This document shows positions 1 to 8,073 of a stretch of DNA of 64,000 nucleotides, piece after piece. This DNA is from Mycobacterium sp. (GTDB lineage Bacteria > Actinomycetota > Actinomycetes > Mycobacteriales > Mycobacteriaceae): positions 62,001 to 126,000 of the forward strand of contig JAOPWC010000174.1 of NCBI GenBank assembly GCA_025965895.1, in the 5' to 3' direction. The stretch's first letter is position 1. Every line of letters starts with the position of its first letter. Position numbers and translations under genes: made by a program. The notes beneath the pieces were generated by a model. That model was not told the DNA's origin, ran no database searches, and worked only from the letters and a program-made list of their open reading frames with translations.

Positions 1-1108
1 GCTGGACCGCAGCCGCCCGCTCTGGGAGTTCCACTTCGCCGAGGGGATGGCCGAGGACCGGTTCGCGATGATCGGCAAGGTGCACCACACGTTGGCCGAC
101 GGGGTGGCTTCGGCCAACCTTCTCGCCCGGTTGATGGATCTCGCGGGGTCGGCGCGGGATCACGGCGACGACTATGCCGCCTGCTCTGCACCGTCGGCGG
201 CCGAGTTGTTGCGGGCGGCCGGGCGGGACCACGTGAGACAGGTCGCCGCTCTGCCGGGGCTGATAACCGACGCCGCGCGTGGCGTATCGCGGGTGCGCCG
301 AAGCCCGCGGGAACCGCGGAATCACCCCGACATGGCGAAAGCGCTCGACGCGCCACCGACATTTCTCAACCATGTGGTGTCACCGGTGAGGACCTTCGCC
401 ACCGCCGCGCTGTCGCTGGCTGAAGTCAAGGAAACCGCTAAACACCTCGCTGTCACCTTTAACGACATTGTCCTGGCCACGGCCGCGGGAGGATTGCGAG
501 AACTTTTGTTGCGCTATGACGGCAGGGCCGACAGGCCGATCCTCGCCTCGGTGCCGGTCAGCACCGACAGATCACCGAACCGCATCACCGGCAACGAAAT
601 CAGCGGCTTCATGGTGTCGCTGCCCGTGCACATCGATGACCCGCTGGAGCGAGTGCGGCTGACGTCGTTGGCCAGCGCTCGCGCGAAGGACGTCCATGAA
701 CTGCTTGGTCCGACACTGCAGGGCAGGATGATGGAGTACCTCCCGCCGCCGCTGGCTCCGGCCTTATTCCGTTGGCTGTCAACCCGCGCGGCTCAGAACA
801 AGTTGATGAATGTGGCGGTCTCAAACGTGCCCGGACCACGGGAGCGCGGCAATTTCGGCGGCGCTCCGGTGACTGAGATCTACTCGGTGGGAGTGCTTTC
901 GGCGGGGAGCGCGTTCAACATGACGGTCTGGAGTTACGTCGACCAGGTGGACATCGCCGTGCTGTCCGACGACCAGACCTTCAACGATGTTCATGAAGCG
1001 ACGGACGCGATGATCCATGCCTTCGCCGAAATTCGCCGCGCCGCAGGCCTGTCCGCAGATCTGGCCCCGGTCGGGACGGCGATGGCCCCGGCCAGTGCGG
1101 CCGGCTGA
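1..1108 (+). CDS. Wax ester synthase/diacylglycerol acyltransferase (WS/DGAT), 5' truncated by window edge
   Basis: This is the 3' part of a WS/DGAT-type O-acyltransferase, which esterifies long-chain alcohols or diacylglycerol with acyl-CoA to make wax esters or triacylglycerol. The frame is open from base 2 and begins mid-gene (LDRSRPLWEFHF, typical of the region just before the active site). The catalytic motif HHTLADG (HHxxxDG) is at visible residues 28-34. The conserved downstream blocks TFNDIVLA and SNVPGP are also present. 368 residues are visible; family members are about 450-480 residues, so roughly 100 N-terminal residues lie outside. An internal ATG at 47 is not the start. A role in storage lipid is inferred from the family. 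Confidence 0.93.
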   Translation, partial: LDRSRPLWEFHFAEGMAEDRFAMIGKVHHTLADGVASANLLARLMDLAGSARDHGDDYAACSAPSAAELLRAAGRDHVRQVAALPGLITDAARGVSRVRRSPREPRNHPDMAKALDAPPTFLNHVVSPVRTFATAALSLAEVKETAKHLAVTFNDIVLATAAGGLRELLLRYDGRADRPILASVPVSTDRSPNRITGNEISGFMVSLPVHIDDPLERVRLTSLASARAKDVHELLGPTLQGRMMEYLPPPLAPALFRWLSTRAAQNKLMNVAVSNVPGPRERGNFGGAPVTEIYSVGVLSAGSAFNMTVWSYVDQVDIAVLSDDQTFNDVHEATDAMIHAFAEIRRAAGLSADLAPVGTAMAPASAAG

Positions 1109-1166
1109 ACGATCAGCTTTGAAGCGGATCAGATCCCGTTGCCCGGACGCGCCGGGGCGGCGACAG

Positions 1167-1637
1167 ATGCCGCACGGCTCAATCGGATCGGTAGCCGACG
1201 GGCATCGCGTCAGATTCGTTGGGCGAATACCATCCGCCGTCGTCTTCACTGTCGCCTGCCTCGGCGGGTGCTCACCCCACCAGCAAGCGCCGAGTCCACC
1301 CGTGGCCCGGGTGATGATCAACGGAAGCGACGCCATGAGTACGAACGTTCTCAAGTGCACTCAATTGCAATGGTCCTGGATGATTGGCATCGGCGACGAA
1401 GCCTCCGGCGCCACGGTGACGATTGACGAAAGAGCTGAGACGCCCACCGCCAAGTCGGTCCATATCCGCAATATCGGCAACTTCACCGGCATCTACTCCG
1501 AAGGCGACGGCGGCAACGCCACGGCGAACTTTGCCCGCGAAACATTTACCGTCGCCGGTACCGCCGACGGTCTTAACACCGACGACCCCAACCAACCGGC
1601 TCAAGCATCCTTCAAGATCGTCGTGAGATGCTGGTAG
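1167..1637 (+). CDS. LpqH (19-kDa antigen)-family lipoprotein
   Basis: A short secreted lipoprotein of about 156 residues. A basic, hydrophobic N-terminus (VRFVGRIPSAVVFTVACLGGC) ends in a lipobox-like LGG-Cys, so lipid attachment at the outer face of the membrane is expected. The mature part has the LpqH layout: an early Cys (LKCTQLQW), an alternating beta-rich core with GNATANF, an ITGTA-like segment (VAGTADG), and a final Cys three residues from the end (KIVVRCW), matching the pair of Cys in the family. The ATG at 1167 was chosen because it gives the only sensible signal peptide. Function is unknown beyond surface lipoprotein. Confidence 0.75.
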   Translation: MPHGSIGSVADGHRVRFVGRIPSAVVFTVACLGGCSPHQQAPSPPVARVMINGSDAMSTNVLKCTQLQWSWMIGIGDEASGATVTIDERAETPTAKSVHIRNIGNFTGIYSEGDGGNATANFARETFTVAGTADGLNTDDPNQPAQASFKIVVRCW

Positions 1638-1719
1638 GAGCTTCATCGAAAGCCGAACCTGATGATCCGGGGGCCGATCACCGCACCATCCGCACAAGGA
1701 CTCCGCGTCGTCTGGCGTC

Positions 1720-2199
1720 TCAGGCTGGTGGGCGGGACATGCACTGCGCGAGGTACAACGCCTCGCCCAGCCTGTCCATCAGCTCCAACTGCGTTTGCAA
1801 GTAGTCGATGTGGGTTTCTTCGTCGGCCATGATCCGCTCGAGCAGCCCCGCGCTCGTGGAGTCCTGCTTATCCCGGCACATGACGATTCCCGGCTTCAGC
1901 CTCTCGACGACATCCAGTTCGATGGCCAGGTCGCTTTCGAACTGTTCGCGAAGTGTCTGGCCGACGTTTAAGGAGAACAGTCGTTGGTAGTTGGGCAACC
2001 CGTCGAGAAGAAGAATCCGGTCCGTGAGAGCTTCGGCGTGGTTCATCTCCTCGATGGATTCGGCACGCGTGTGCGCCGCTATCTCGCTGAGCCCCCAGCT
2101 CTGCTGCATCTTCGAATGCAGAAAGTACTGGTTGATGGAGGTGAGCTCGCTTGTCAGCTGCTCGTTGAGGAGCCGAAGAACGTCGGAATCCCCCTGCAT
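1720..2199 (-). CDS. bfrA: Bacterioferritin BfrA (heme-containing ferroxidase)
   Basis: Iron-storage bacterioferritin of 159 residues, the standard length. It assembles into a 24-mer that oxidises Fe(II) and stores it as a ferric mineral in the cytoplasm. All diiron ferroxidase ligands are visible (E18, E51, H54, E94, E127, H130), as is the heme-ligating M52. The sequence runs very close to the mycobacterial BfrA pattern (start MQGD, end SRPP). It is the last gene of a tight minus-strand group with a DoxX protein 8 nt upstream and a Bfd-like ferredoxin before that, which fits iron loading and release. An AGGAGA ribosome site precedes the ATG. I saw no clear IdeR box. Confidence 0.97.
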   Translation of the reverse strand: MQGDSDVLRLLNEQLTSELTSINQYFLHSKMQQSWGLSEIAAHTRAESIEEMNHAEALTDRILLLDGLPNYQRLFSLNVGQTLREQFESDLAIELDVVERLKPGIVMCRDKQDSTSAGLLERIMADEETHIDYLQTQLELMDRLGEALYLAQCMSRPPA

Positions 2200-2207
2200 G
2201 TTTTCTC

Positions 2208-2732
2208 CTAACTGTTCGCCGATTGGACAGGCGGCCGGTAAAAGATCAACAGCTGACCTATACCTCCTGCAACGCCCAGCACGACCGAGAGCGCCAAACC
2301 CGCCCAGCCGTCACACCAGTTGTGCCCGAACAACAGCCAGTCGATGCTGAACCGGCCGGCGCCCACCGTAGCGATCGCGACCGCTCCGACCGCGAGCACC
2401 AAGTTGTACTCCCATCCTTCTTTGACGATGAAAAACCCGTTGGGGCGGTGGACAGTCCATGCCGCCACCAGCATCAGCGCGACGAAGCCCGCGGCGGGGA
2501 TCGGCGTCAGCAGCCCGACCGCCAGCCCGAGGCCGGCGGCGACCTCACAGATCGCCGCGATGCGGGCATGCAGTAGGCCAGGTTTCATCCCGATGCTGTC
2601 AAACCATCGGGCTGTCCCCGGTATTCGGCCGCCGCCGAAGAACTTGTTGAATCCGTGCGCGGCCAGCGTCAGCCCCAGACAGAGCCGCAGGATGAGCAGG
2701 CCGGTGTCCACGGCGTAGCCGTGCATTGTCAT
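2208..2732 (-). CDS. DoxX-family integral membrane protein
   Basis: A 174-residue polytopic membrane protein with about four hydrophobic helices and the DoxX N-terminal signature LRLCLGLTLAAHGFNKFFGG. DoxX proteins are linked in mycobacteria to membrane redox homeostasis and oxidant resistance, but no reaction can be read from the sequence. Its ATG overlaps the TGA of the upstream Bfd-like gene (ATGA) and it ends 8 nt before bfrA, so translation is coupled inside the iron-storage operon. This context suggests a link to iron or redox handling at the membrane (inference). Confidence 0.85.
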   Translation of the reverse strand: MTMHGYAVDTGLLILRLCLGLTLAAHGFNKFFGGGRIPGTARWFDSIGMKPGLLHARIAAICEVAAGLGLAVGLLTPIPAAGFVALMLVAAWTVHRPNGFFIVKEGWEYNLVLAVGAVAIATVGAGRFSIDWLLFGHNWCDGWAGLALSVVLGVAGGIGQLLIFYRPPVQSANS

Positions 2733-2956
2733 CGATGGAACCTCCTACGCCATGTGACGGACTTCGCGCTGCCCGATCCCTCGGCCTCGGACGCCTGATC
2801 CATCGCTTTGATAATGGCTTGAACCGTACGCCGGCAGCGACCACACTCCGAGCCCGCGCCGCATGCCTTCGCGACCTTCTTTGTCGTCGATGCGCCCGCC
2901 GCTATTGCGTCAGCCACTGCTTGGTTGGTCACACCCTTGCACAGACACACATACAT
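2729..2956 (-). CDS. Bfd-like (2Fe-2S) bacterioferritin-associated ferredoxin
   Basis: A 75-residue small ferredoxin of the BFD type. Cys4, Cys6, Cys38 and Cys41 (CLC then CGRC) match the CxC/CxxC ligand set of Bfd, which passes electrons to the bacterioferritin heme so that stored iron can be reduced and released. The ATG at 2956 gives exactly the expected N-terminus MYVCLCKGV; longer in-frame readings upstream overlap the neighbouring gene and are rejected. There is an extra Cys at 32 and a basic C-terminal tail (about 20 residues) beyond the usual fold. It is co-transcribed with doxX and bfrA, which supports the assignment. Confidence 0.88.
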   Translation of the reverse strand: MYVCLCKGVTNQAVADAIAAGASTTKKVAKACGAGSECGRCRRTVQAIIKAMDQASEAEGSGSAKSVTWRRRFHR

Positions 2957-2970
2957 CGACGTGTTCCGCT

Positions 2971-3609
2971 CTACAGGTTCTCTTCGATGCGCATCATGTT
3001 CACGAACTCGCCGACGAACAGCGGCGGGTAGGCGCCCACGCCCGCCCCGACCATCCATTCTGCGACCACATCCGGGTTCTGAATCCATCGCCGCGCGTTC
3101 TCTTCGCTGTCGATCTCGTGGAGAATCAACACTTCGCATGGATCGTCAAACGCCTGATAAAACCAGATCTTTCGAGTCCCGCGGGCCTTGAATTCGTCGA
3201 GCGTGCCGTGAACCTGCTCGATCAGGGTGGTCACATCGTGCACCGATGTCATCGCCGCCACCACAATTCCCGGTGGGGCCGTCTCCGATGACGTTGTCAG
3301 ATCGAGCTTTTCCACCATTTCACCGGCGAAAACGGCCGGAATGTCCTCGACACCGACAGCGTCGAACCAGTCGAAGAACACACGTGATCGCAGAAGATCA
3401 ACGACCGGTTCAGGGTTGCGAATACCCATCGTGACCAGCACGCGCCCGGGCTCGGCCGTCGACGCGTACACCAGCACGTGATGCGCCCCCATGCCGGCCA
3501 GACCCGACCGTCGACGTTCCAGCAGCGGCCAGACCCGTTCAGGGTCGGGCACCCGGTAGTCCGACGCGAGGATCAGTGTGCGGGAGCGGATGTCGGTCAT
3601 CGACGTCAA
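2971..3609 (-). CDS. Conserved protein with two dimeric alpha/beta-barrel-like halves
   Basis: A 212-residue soluble protein made of two related halves (about 8-95 and 115-205). Each has the pattern 'hydrophobic strand, helix, W/F-rich strand' seen in ferredoxin-like ABM/Dabb folds; compare SRVFFDWFDAVGVEDIPAVFAGEMV with NPDVVAEWMVGAGVGAYPPLFVGEFV. No catalytic motif is evident. From memory it resembles a mycobacterial family induced by starvation (Rv2557/Rv2558-like), but I could not verify this. Its start overlaps the stop of the upstream 101-residue gene (ATGA), and it lies 14 nt ahead of the Bfd-like gene, so it belongs to the same operon. Function unknown. Confidence 0.7.
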   Translation of the reverse strand: MTSMTDIRSRTLILASDYRVPDPERVWPLLERRRSGLAGMGAHHVLVYASTAEPGRVLVTMGIRNPEPVVDLLRSRVFFDWFDAVGVEDIPAVFAGEMVEKLDLTTSSETAPPGIVVAAMTSVHDVTTLIEQVHGTLDEFKARGTRKIWFYQAFDDPCEVLILHEIDSEENARRWIQNPDVVAEWMVGAGVGAYPPLFVGEFVNMMRIEENL

Positions 3610-3911
3610 TCGCTGGCGGGCAGCGGTTTGGCTTCCTTCAGCGTCAACGGCACGTCGCCCACGCTCAGCGTGCCGGCACCGGCCTTGGTCACCAGAACTT
3701 CGGCGCCTGATTCGTCCACGTAGCGTTTGCCCATCACGTTACCGCCGGAGAAATCCGGATCCAGTGTGGCGCCGCCGGCACTTTCGGCGTCCAGCGCCAG
3801 CATCGGGACGCCACCGGCGCGGAGGTCGTCGAGGGAGTCCGCAGCCCTCACCACGATGACTTGCGTGTCACAGACCTGGCTGCGCAGGCGAGTGCCCGTC
3901 TTGATCATCAC
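3606..3911 (-). CDS. Conserved hypothetical protein, 101 aa
   Basis: A small soluble protein beginning MMIKTGTRLRSQVCDTQVIVVRA, with an early Cys and a C-terminal segment (VDESGAEVLVTKAGAGTLSVG) that looks like a short beta-sandwich. I recognise it as a conserved mycobacterial protein often near lipid-metabolism genes, but know no function. It is the first gene of the minus-strand iron-storage operon and overlaps the next gene by 4 bp. The 98-nt leader upstream carries an inverted repeat (3970-3991). Confidence 0.7.
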   Translation of the reverse strand: MMIKTGTRLRSQVCDTQVIVVRAADSLDDLRAGGVPMLALDAESAGGATLDPDFSGGNVMGKRYVDESGAEVLVTKAGAGTLSVGDVPLTLKEAKPLPASD

Positions 3912-3969
3912 TGTCCCTTCGTGTCGTAACGGAACCGGGTCGCAGCACCTCGGGGATGCTCCAGACCAC

Positions 3970-3991
3970 CATCTCGAGTAGTAGCGAGATG
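3970..3991. terminator. Inverted repeat / hairpin between Mce-associated gene and the iron-storage operon
   Basis: CATCTCG (3970-3976) and CGAGATG (3985-3991) are perfect 7-bp arms around an 8-nt AGTAGTAG loop. It lies 20 nt past the stop of the Mce-associated gene at 4010 and about 60 nt before the next start at 3911. There is no U tract, so it is a weak intrinsic terminator at best; an operator for the operon is equally possible. Confidence 0.3.
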
Positions 3992-4009
3992 TTCACGCTG
4001 CATCGCGGC

Positions 4010-4618
4010 TTACACCGGGTCGAACTTGGAGATGAGCCAGGCCCCGTTGATTTTCGCCAAGGTCACCAGGACACTGCTGGACCTCTGTGCTGGATCCGGC
4101 TTGTCGGTGCTCGTGGTGCTCTGGTTGACGAACAGCAGTACCACCGCCCTGTCCGGGTGCAACTCCGACACCGCCGACTGAATCACCGCAGCGGTTGTCT
4201 TCACCCCCTTCTGTTTTGCCGCCGGCGCTACGATCTGTTCGGTGAACTGGTTGTAGTACGACAAGAAGTCGCCGGTCAGATGCGCCTTCGCGGCTGAGAA
4301 ATCGTGGTCGAGACTGTCCGGGGAGTACGACAACAACGCGACCGTCCCGTCGGACGCAGCATGAATCGCGGTGTGCGCGGCGGCGGAGTCCGTCTGCTGA
4401 TCCGGCCGATACTGGTAGAAATACAAGCCGGCGGTCGACGCCGCTGCGGCTACCAGTAGCACCGCCGCCAGAAGCGGCAACCATCTGGTCTTGCACCAAT
4501 GCAGGGCACGGCCAACGGGGCCCGCCGGCTTCTGGGTGTGCCCGCCATCGGCGACCTCGGCGTCGGGACGGTCGGGTGTCACCTCGTCGACGTCATCCAC
4601 GTCCTGCCGTGTGGTCAT
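4010..4618 (-). CDS. Mce-associated membrane protein (Mas/Mam type)
   Basis: A 202-residue single-pass membrane protein: acidic cytoplasmic N-terminus, one hydrophobic helix (WLPLLAAVLLVAAAASTAGLYF, about residues 47-68), and an extracytoplasmic domain of the Mce-associated type (ATDGTVALLSYSPDSLDHDF, then FLSYYNQF and a final VTLAKINGAWLISKFDPV). In this family the proteins accompany MCE importers and are thought to stabilise or assist them. The ATG at 4618 overlaps the stop of the upstream paralogue (ATGA); a longer reading to 4687 would run inside that gene. It is far from the mce operon at 18-28 kb, so the pair may serve that or another Mce system. Confidence 0.85.
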   Translation of the reverse strand: MTTRQDVDDVDEVTPDRPDAEVADGGHTQKPAGPVGRALHWCKTRWLPLLAAVLLVAAAASTAGLYFYQYRPDQQTDSAAAHTAIHAASDGTVALLSYSPDSLDHDFSAAKAHLTGDFLSYYNQFTEQIVAPAAKQKGVKTTAAVIQSAVSELHPDRAVVLLFVNQSTTSTDKPDPAQRSSSVLVTLAKINGAWLISKFDPV

Positions 4619-5538
4619 GGCACAAACTCCACCCTCGACATCTTGATCTGCCCGCCATCTCTCGTCACGGTCACACTGAGACGCCATGCGCGCGGTTGAT
4701 TTTGCGCACCGGTTGCATTGCTGACTTCCGATGTCGCAGAGACCAGTACGACCGCCGAGTTGCTGTCAGCCTTGGATTGGACAGCCGTGGCGTTCACGGT
4801 TGCCTTGGTGACGACTTTGGACTCCTGAACGACCTTGGTGAAATCGTCGGCACGGCTTTGAAAATCGTCCCTGAACTGGCCGGTCGAATTGTCGAGCACC
4901 CGCTGCACATCGTCTTTGGCGTGGTTGAAATCCATCGTCATCAAGCTCACCACACCTTGCCTGGCCGCTGCGGCGAACTCCGCGGTGCGGTGACGCTCGG
5001 CGACCGCGTTGCGATGATGCCACACCAGGTATCCGCTCGCCGCCAACAAGGCACAGATCAGCACGAACGTGATGCCCAGCGCGACCCTGGCCCGTACCCG
5101 GCGATCGGGCCGGCGGCGCCACCACCGTGGCGCTTCGTCGGCGGGCGGTTCGGGGTCGGCATCGGCGTTCTGTTCGTCGGGTGATGTCGCGGGCAGGACC
5201 TCGGTGGCGGTCACCGACGCCGTCTCATCCTCGCCGCCGTTGTCGGGTTTCGACTGATCGCTCTCATCGGGCGCCTCGGTTGTCCGGGCCTGGGCTTGCC
5301 GGCGCAGCCGGATAGCCCTTGCCCGTGCACGCGCCACGGCTGCGAGCGCTTCCGCCTCGGCCGCTTCGGCGTCGGCTTGTTCCGCCAGGGCAAGCGCCTC
5401 TGCCGCGGCCCCCGGGGCGGCGACGTCGGCAGCGGAGCGTTCTTCGGCGTGCTCGGTCGCGGTACTGTTCAATCCGCCAGTCGCAATCTTCGGCCGATTC
5501 GGGCTCGCGGAAGTCCCGTTATTCTTGCTTTCAGCCAT
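4615..5538 (-). CDS. Mce-associated membrane protein with long Ala-rich N-terminal coiled coil
   Basis: A 307-residue paralogue of the neighbouring Mce-associated protein. Residues about 40-85 form an Ala/Glu/Arg heptad-like stretch (AEALALAEQADAEAAEAEAL), followed by an acidic low-complexity region, an RRRP basic stop, one TM helix (about 152-173, VALGITFVLICALLAASGYLVW), and an outer domain AARQGVVSLMTMDFNHAKDDVQRVLDNSTGQF that ends MSRVEFVP. It closely parallels the protein at 17300-17995. A perfect 16-bp palindrome (5550-5565) lies 12 nt upstream of the ATG. The role is inferred to be Mce complex assembly or stability. Confidence 0.85.
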   Translation of the reverse strand: MAESKNNGTSASPNRPKIATGGLNSTATEHAEERSAADVAAPGAAAEALALAEQADAEAAEAEALAAVARARARAIRLRRQAQARTTEAPDESDQSKPDNGGEDETASVTATEVLPATSPDEQNADADPEPPADEAPRWWRRRPDRRVRARVALGITFVLICALLAASGYLVWHHRNAVAERHRTAEFAAAARQGVVSLMTMDFNHAKDDVQRVLDNSTGQFRDDFQSRADDFTKVVQESKVVTKATVNATAVQSKADSNSAVVLVSATSEVSNATGAQNQPRAWRLSVTVTRDGGQIKMSRVEFVP

Positions 5539-5549
5539 CAGGGCCTCAA

Positions 5550-5565
5550 CATCCGGTACCGGATG
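5550..5565. promoter_or_regulatory. Perfect 16-bp palindrome CATCCGGTACCGGATG
   Basis: The 16 bases are self-complementary with no spacer. It sits 12 nt upstream of the Mce-associated gene start at 5538, where a ribosome site or operator would lie. It is unrelated to the GAGAAY element. It could be a repressor site or a translation-hindering hairpin. Confidence 0.4.
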
Positions 5566-5754
5566 GAACCAACGTGACCACCACCTCGTGCGCTGCAGAG
5601 ATATCGACGCAGCCTATACCGTGCCCGCGGCTGCGCCGCGAAATCGTCGTGTCCGCGCTGCAGGCCGGCGAGCGTGTCAACGAACCCCGCGGGGCGCTGA
5701 CCAGGCGTATCAACGGACGGCATTCGGCTCCCTCCGCTCGGGCTCTTGGCTGAT

Positions 5755-5769
5755 GAGAATGACGTTATC
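5755..5769. promoter_or_regulatory. Candidate operator, GAGAAT-GAC-GTTATC
   Basis: Matches the repeated window element GAGAAY-N3-RTTCTC at 11 of 12 positions (A replaces C at arm position 4 of the second arm). It lies 113 nt before the proposed hydratase start at 5883, or 68 nt before the alternative ATG at 5838. Confidence 0.5.
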
Positions 5770-5882
5770 ATCTTCGAATATGAGGGCCTCGGGCCAACGT
5801 GAATCCATGCGCACAAACAGACAATTGACGTGCGGAAATGGTGTTTCCGCGTAATGCCGTCGCACCGGATCGCTCAGCGGTG

Positions 5883-6833
5883 ATGCGGATCGTGAGCCTG
5901 TCCGACCCACCGGACAACGACACCGACACTCCGCGTCCCCGCGGCGTCGTCGTCGCTTCGGGTCCCGACCTGACCGCCCCCTACGCCGAATACTGGCTGC
6001 AGCAGGCAACGTTCACGCTGACCGAGCAGAAGGACGCCGATCCGCGCGTCGTGACGGTCGATTCCGTCGCGGATACGCTCGTCGAGTTGAGCAGGCGATA
6101 CCAGCGCTGGCCGCGGGCTGCGGCGGTCTGTGACGACGTGTTGAGATCGGTCAACCGGAACGCCCCTGCTTTGACTGGAGTGATGACCGAATCGCTGGCG
6201 TACTCGACATTGCAGGCGGGCCCCGAATTTGCGCGCTGGCTCGCGGAACGTGGACCGGTGTCCACACCGAGCACGGCGGCTCCCGTGGTGTCGGAGCGTC
6301 GCGGCGGCACCCTGCGCATCCGCTTCAACCGGCCGCAGCGCCACAACGCTTTCAGCACCGAGATGCGGGCCGCGCTTCTGGAAGCGCTCACCGTCGCGCG
6401 GCTGGATCCGTCCATCGACGAGGTGGTGTTGAGCGGAGAAGGTCCGTCCTTCTGCAGTGGTGGCGATCTGGCCGAGTTCGGAACGTTCGCGGACCCCCCG
6501 TCCGCTCATCTGGCCAGGACCCGGTACAGCCCGGCCCTGTCGATCGACCAATTGACACAACGGCTCGGCCGACATTGCCGTGCGGAGGTACATGGCCAGG
6601 TGCTCGGCAGCGGCCTGGAGATGGCGGCTTACTGCGGATGGGTCCGGGCAGATCCACATGCCGTGCTCGGCCTGCCGGAGCTGAGCATCGGTCTGATTCC
6701 CGGCGCTGGCGGCACGGTCAGCGTCACCCGCCGCATCGGGCGCTGGCGCACCGCGTATCTGGTGCTGTCCGGACACCCGGTCGACGCGCCAACCGCGCTT
6801 CGGTGGGGCCTGATCGACGAGGTCTGGGGCTAG
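5883..6833 (+). CDS. Enoyl-CoA hydratase/isomerase family protein (crotonase fold)
   Basis: A 316-residue crotonase-fold protein. The core starts at about residue 140 (GGTLRIRFNRPQRHNAFSTEM) and contains the CoA/oxyanion region SFCSGGDLAEFGTF and GQVLGSGLEMAAYCGWVRAD, followed by LPELSIGLIPGAGG with a Glu where catalytic acids sit. Unusually, about 135 N-terminal residues precede the domain and resemble no motif I know; typical hydratases are 250-270 residues. The ATG at 5883 was chosen because it follows the leader best, with 5838 as an alternative. It likely acts on an acyl-CoA from the pathway of this region and is followed by a CoA-transferase and amidohydrolase on the same strand. Confidence 0.82.
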   Translation: MRIVSLSDPPDNDTDTPRPRGVVVASGPDLTAPYAEYWLQQATFTLTEQKDADPRVVTVDSVADTLVELSRRYQRWPRAAAVCDDVLRSVNRNAPALTGVMTESLAYSTLQAGPEFARWLAERGPVSTPSTAAPVVSERRGGTLRIRFNRPQRHNAFSTEMRAALLEALTVARLDPSIDEVVLSGEGPSFCSGGDLAEFGTFADPPSAHLARTRYSPALSIDQLTQRLGRHCRAEVHGQVLGSGLEMAAYCGWVRADPHAVLGLPELSIGLIPGAGGTVSVTRRIGRWRTAYLVLSGHPVDAPTALRWGLIDEVWG

Positions 6834-6864
6834 TGTCAACCGGCGTTCCGGACGGGACAATTCG

Positions 6865-8073
6865 ATGGTGAGCATGGTTGCGTCGAGGTGGGGTGACAGC
6901 GGGCTGGCCTGGTTGACCGGCCGGCCCGGTGGTCAGCCTGACTTCGCCCGCGCCGGCATCTTGAGCCGGGCGCAATCCGTTGCCCACCGACTGGCCACCG
7001 CCGGCGTCGCCGTGGATGTGCCCACCATGCTCGGCGGGCGTGCCGCGCTTCTGCACCTGACAAGGGGCGGACGCGTGTCTGCCGGAAGGGCGTCGCGGCT
7101 GCTGGCCACCACTGATGGATGGTGTGCGGTCACCTTGTCGCGCGCCGAGGATATCGACGCCGTTCCCGCGCTGCTCGAAACCGACGCCGAAACCCGCGAC
7201 GTGAACGGCGACCCCTGGTCGGCTGTGGCGGAGTGGGCTGCCCGGCGCCCGGCCGCCGAAGTGACCGACCGGGCCCGGCTGCTCGATATCCCCGCCGCGA
7301 CCTTGGGTGAGACGGCGCCCGCGCCAGCGCTCATCCGTAAAATCGCCACGGGGGCCGCTGCCCGCAACCTGTCGGGCGCGATTGTCGCCGACCTCAGCTC
7401 GATGTGGGCCGGCCCGCTGTGCGGGAGACTGCTCGCACAGGCCGGAGCCGAGGTCGTCAAAGTAGAAAGCACCCGCCGCCCGGACGGCACCCGCCTGGGG
7501 TCGAGAGCGTTCTTCGACTGGGTCAACTCTGAAAAACTCTCGTATGCAGTCGATTTCCATCGCGACATCGGCGCGATTCACGACCTGCTCGCGGCCGCTG
7601 ATGTGGTGATCGAGGGCTCGCGCCCGGCGGCACTGGCCCGCCGCGGCCTCGGCCCTTGCGACATCCCTGCCCGGCCCGGACGGGTGTGGGTGCGCATCAC
7701 CGGCCACGGCGTCGATCCCGGGCACGGCCATCTGGTGGCATTCGGCGACGACGCCGCAGTATCCGGCGGGCTGGTTGGCGGCGAAGTCGGCGACCCGGTG
7801 TTCTGCGGTGACGCGATCGCCGATCCCCTGACCGGGTTGGAAGCAGCGCTCGCAGCGGTGGATTCACTCTCCCGCGGCGGTGGTGAGCTGATCGAGTTTT
7901 CGATGGCCGCGGTCGCGGCCACCTACGCCGCACTGCCGACCAGCCCGTCGCAGTCGGGTTACGACGCGCTGCCGCCGCGTCGGCCACCACCTGGCAGCGC
8001 CGCGCCGGACCTGGGAGCGGATAATGAGGCGGTTCGCCGCATCGTCGCCGGCCGACTGGCCACCCGATGCTGA
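6865..8073 (+). CDS. Family III CoA-transferase (CaiB/BaiF) with apparent circularly permuted domain order
   Basis: A 402-residue CaiB/BaiF-type CoA-transferase. The Rossmann core normally found at the N-terminus begins only near residue 172 (LSGAIVADLSSMWAGPLCGR) and continues AEVVKVES, DVVIEGSRP, the ITGHG strand and GDAIADPLTGLEAAL, where the Asp is the expected CoA-carrying nucleophile. The preceding 170 residues contain RLLATTDGWCAVTLSRAEDI and VAEWAARRPAAEVTDRARLLDIPA, which look like the small domain and C-terminal segment that usually follow the core. It therefore appears permuted, or derived from a tandem double-domain protein. The likely role is to move CoA to or from a catabolic acid. 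It overlaps the next gene by 7 bp. Confidence 0.78.
   Translation: MVSMVASRWGDSGLAWLTGRPGGQPDFARAGILSRAQSVAHRLATAGVAVDVPTMLGGRAALLHLTRGGRVSAGRASRLLATTDGWCAVTLSRAEDIDAVPALLETDAETRDVNGDPWSAVAEWAARRPAAEVTDRARLLDIPAATLGETAPAPALIRKIATGAAARNLSGAIVADLSSMWAGPLCGRLLAQAGAEVVKVESTRRPDGTRLGSRAFFDWVNSEKLSYAVDFHRDIGAIHDLLAAADVVIEGSRPAALARRGLGPCDIPARPGRVWVRITGHGVDPGHGHLVAFGDDAAVSGGLVGGEVGDPVFCGDAIADPLTGLEAALAAVDSLSRGGGELIEFSMAAVAATYAALPTSPSQSGYDALPPRRPPPGSAAPDLGADNEAVRRIVAGRLATRC

Larger units (their letters stand above)
5539..5882. other. Intergenic region (about 340 bp) with two palindromes and no convincing gene
   Basis: This is the only gap over 300 bp. It separates the minus-strand Mce-associated pair from a plus-strand enoyl-CoA hydratase. 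It holds a 16-bp perfect palindrome next to the minus-strand gene and one copy of the 15-bp GAGAAY-N3-RTTCTC element at 5755-5769. Reading frames in the gap (for example 5525-5854) lack coding character, and a small in-frame ATG at 5838 could extend the hydratase by 15 residues. Confidence 0.6.

Noticed and set aside
1720..3911. Search for an IdeR iron box before bfrA or its operon
   Set aside because: No sequence resembling the 19-bp IdeR consensus was found in the leader or gaps.
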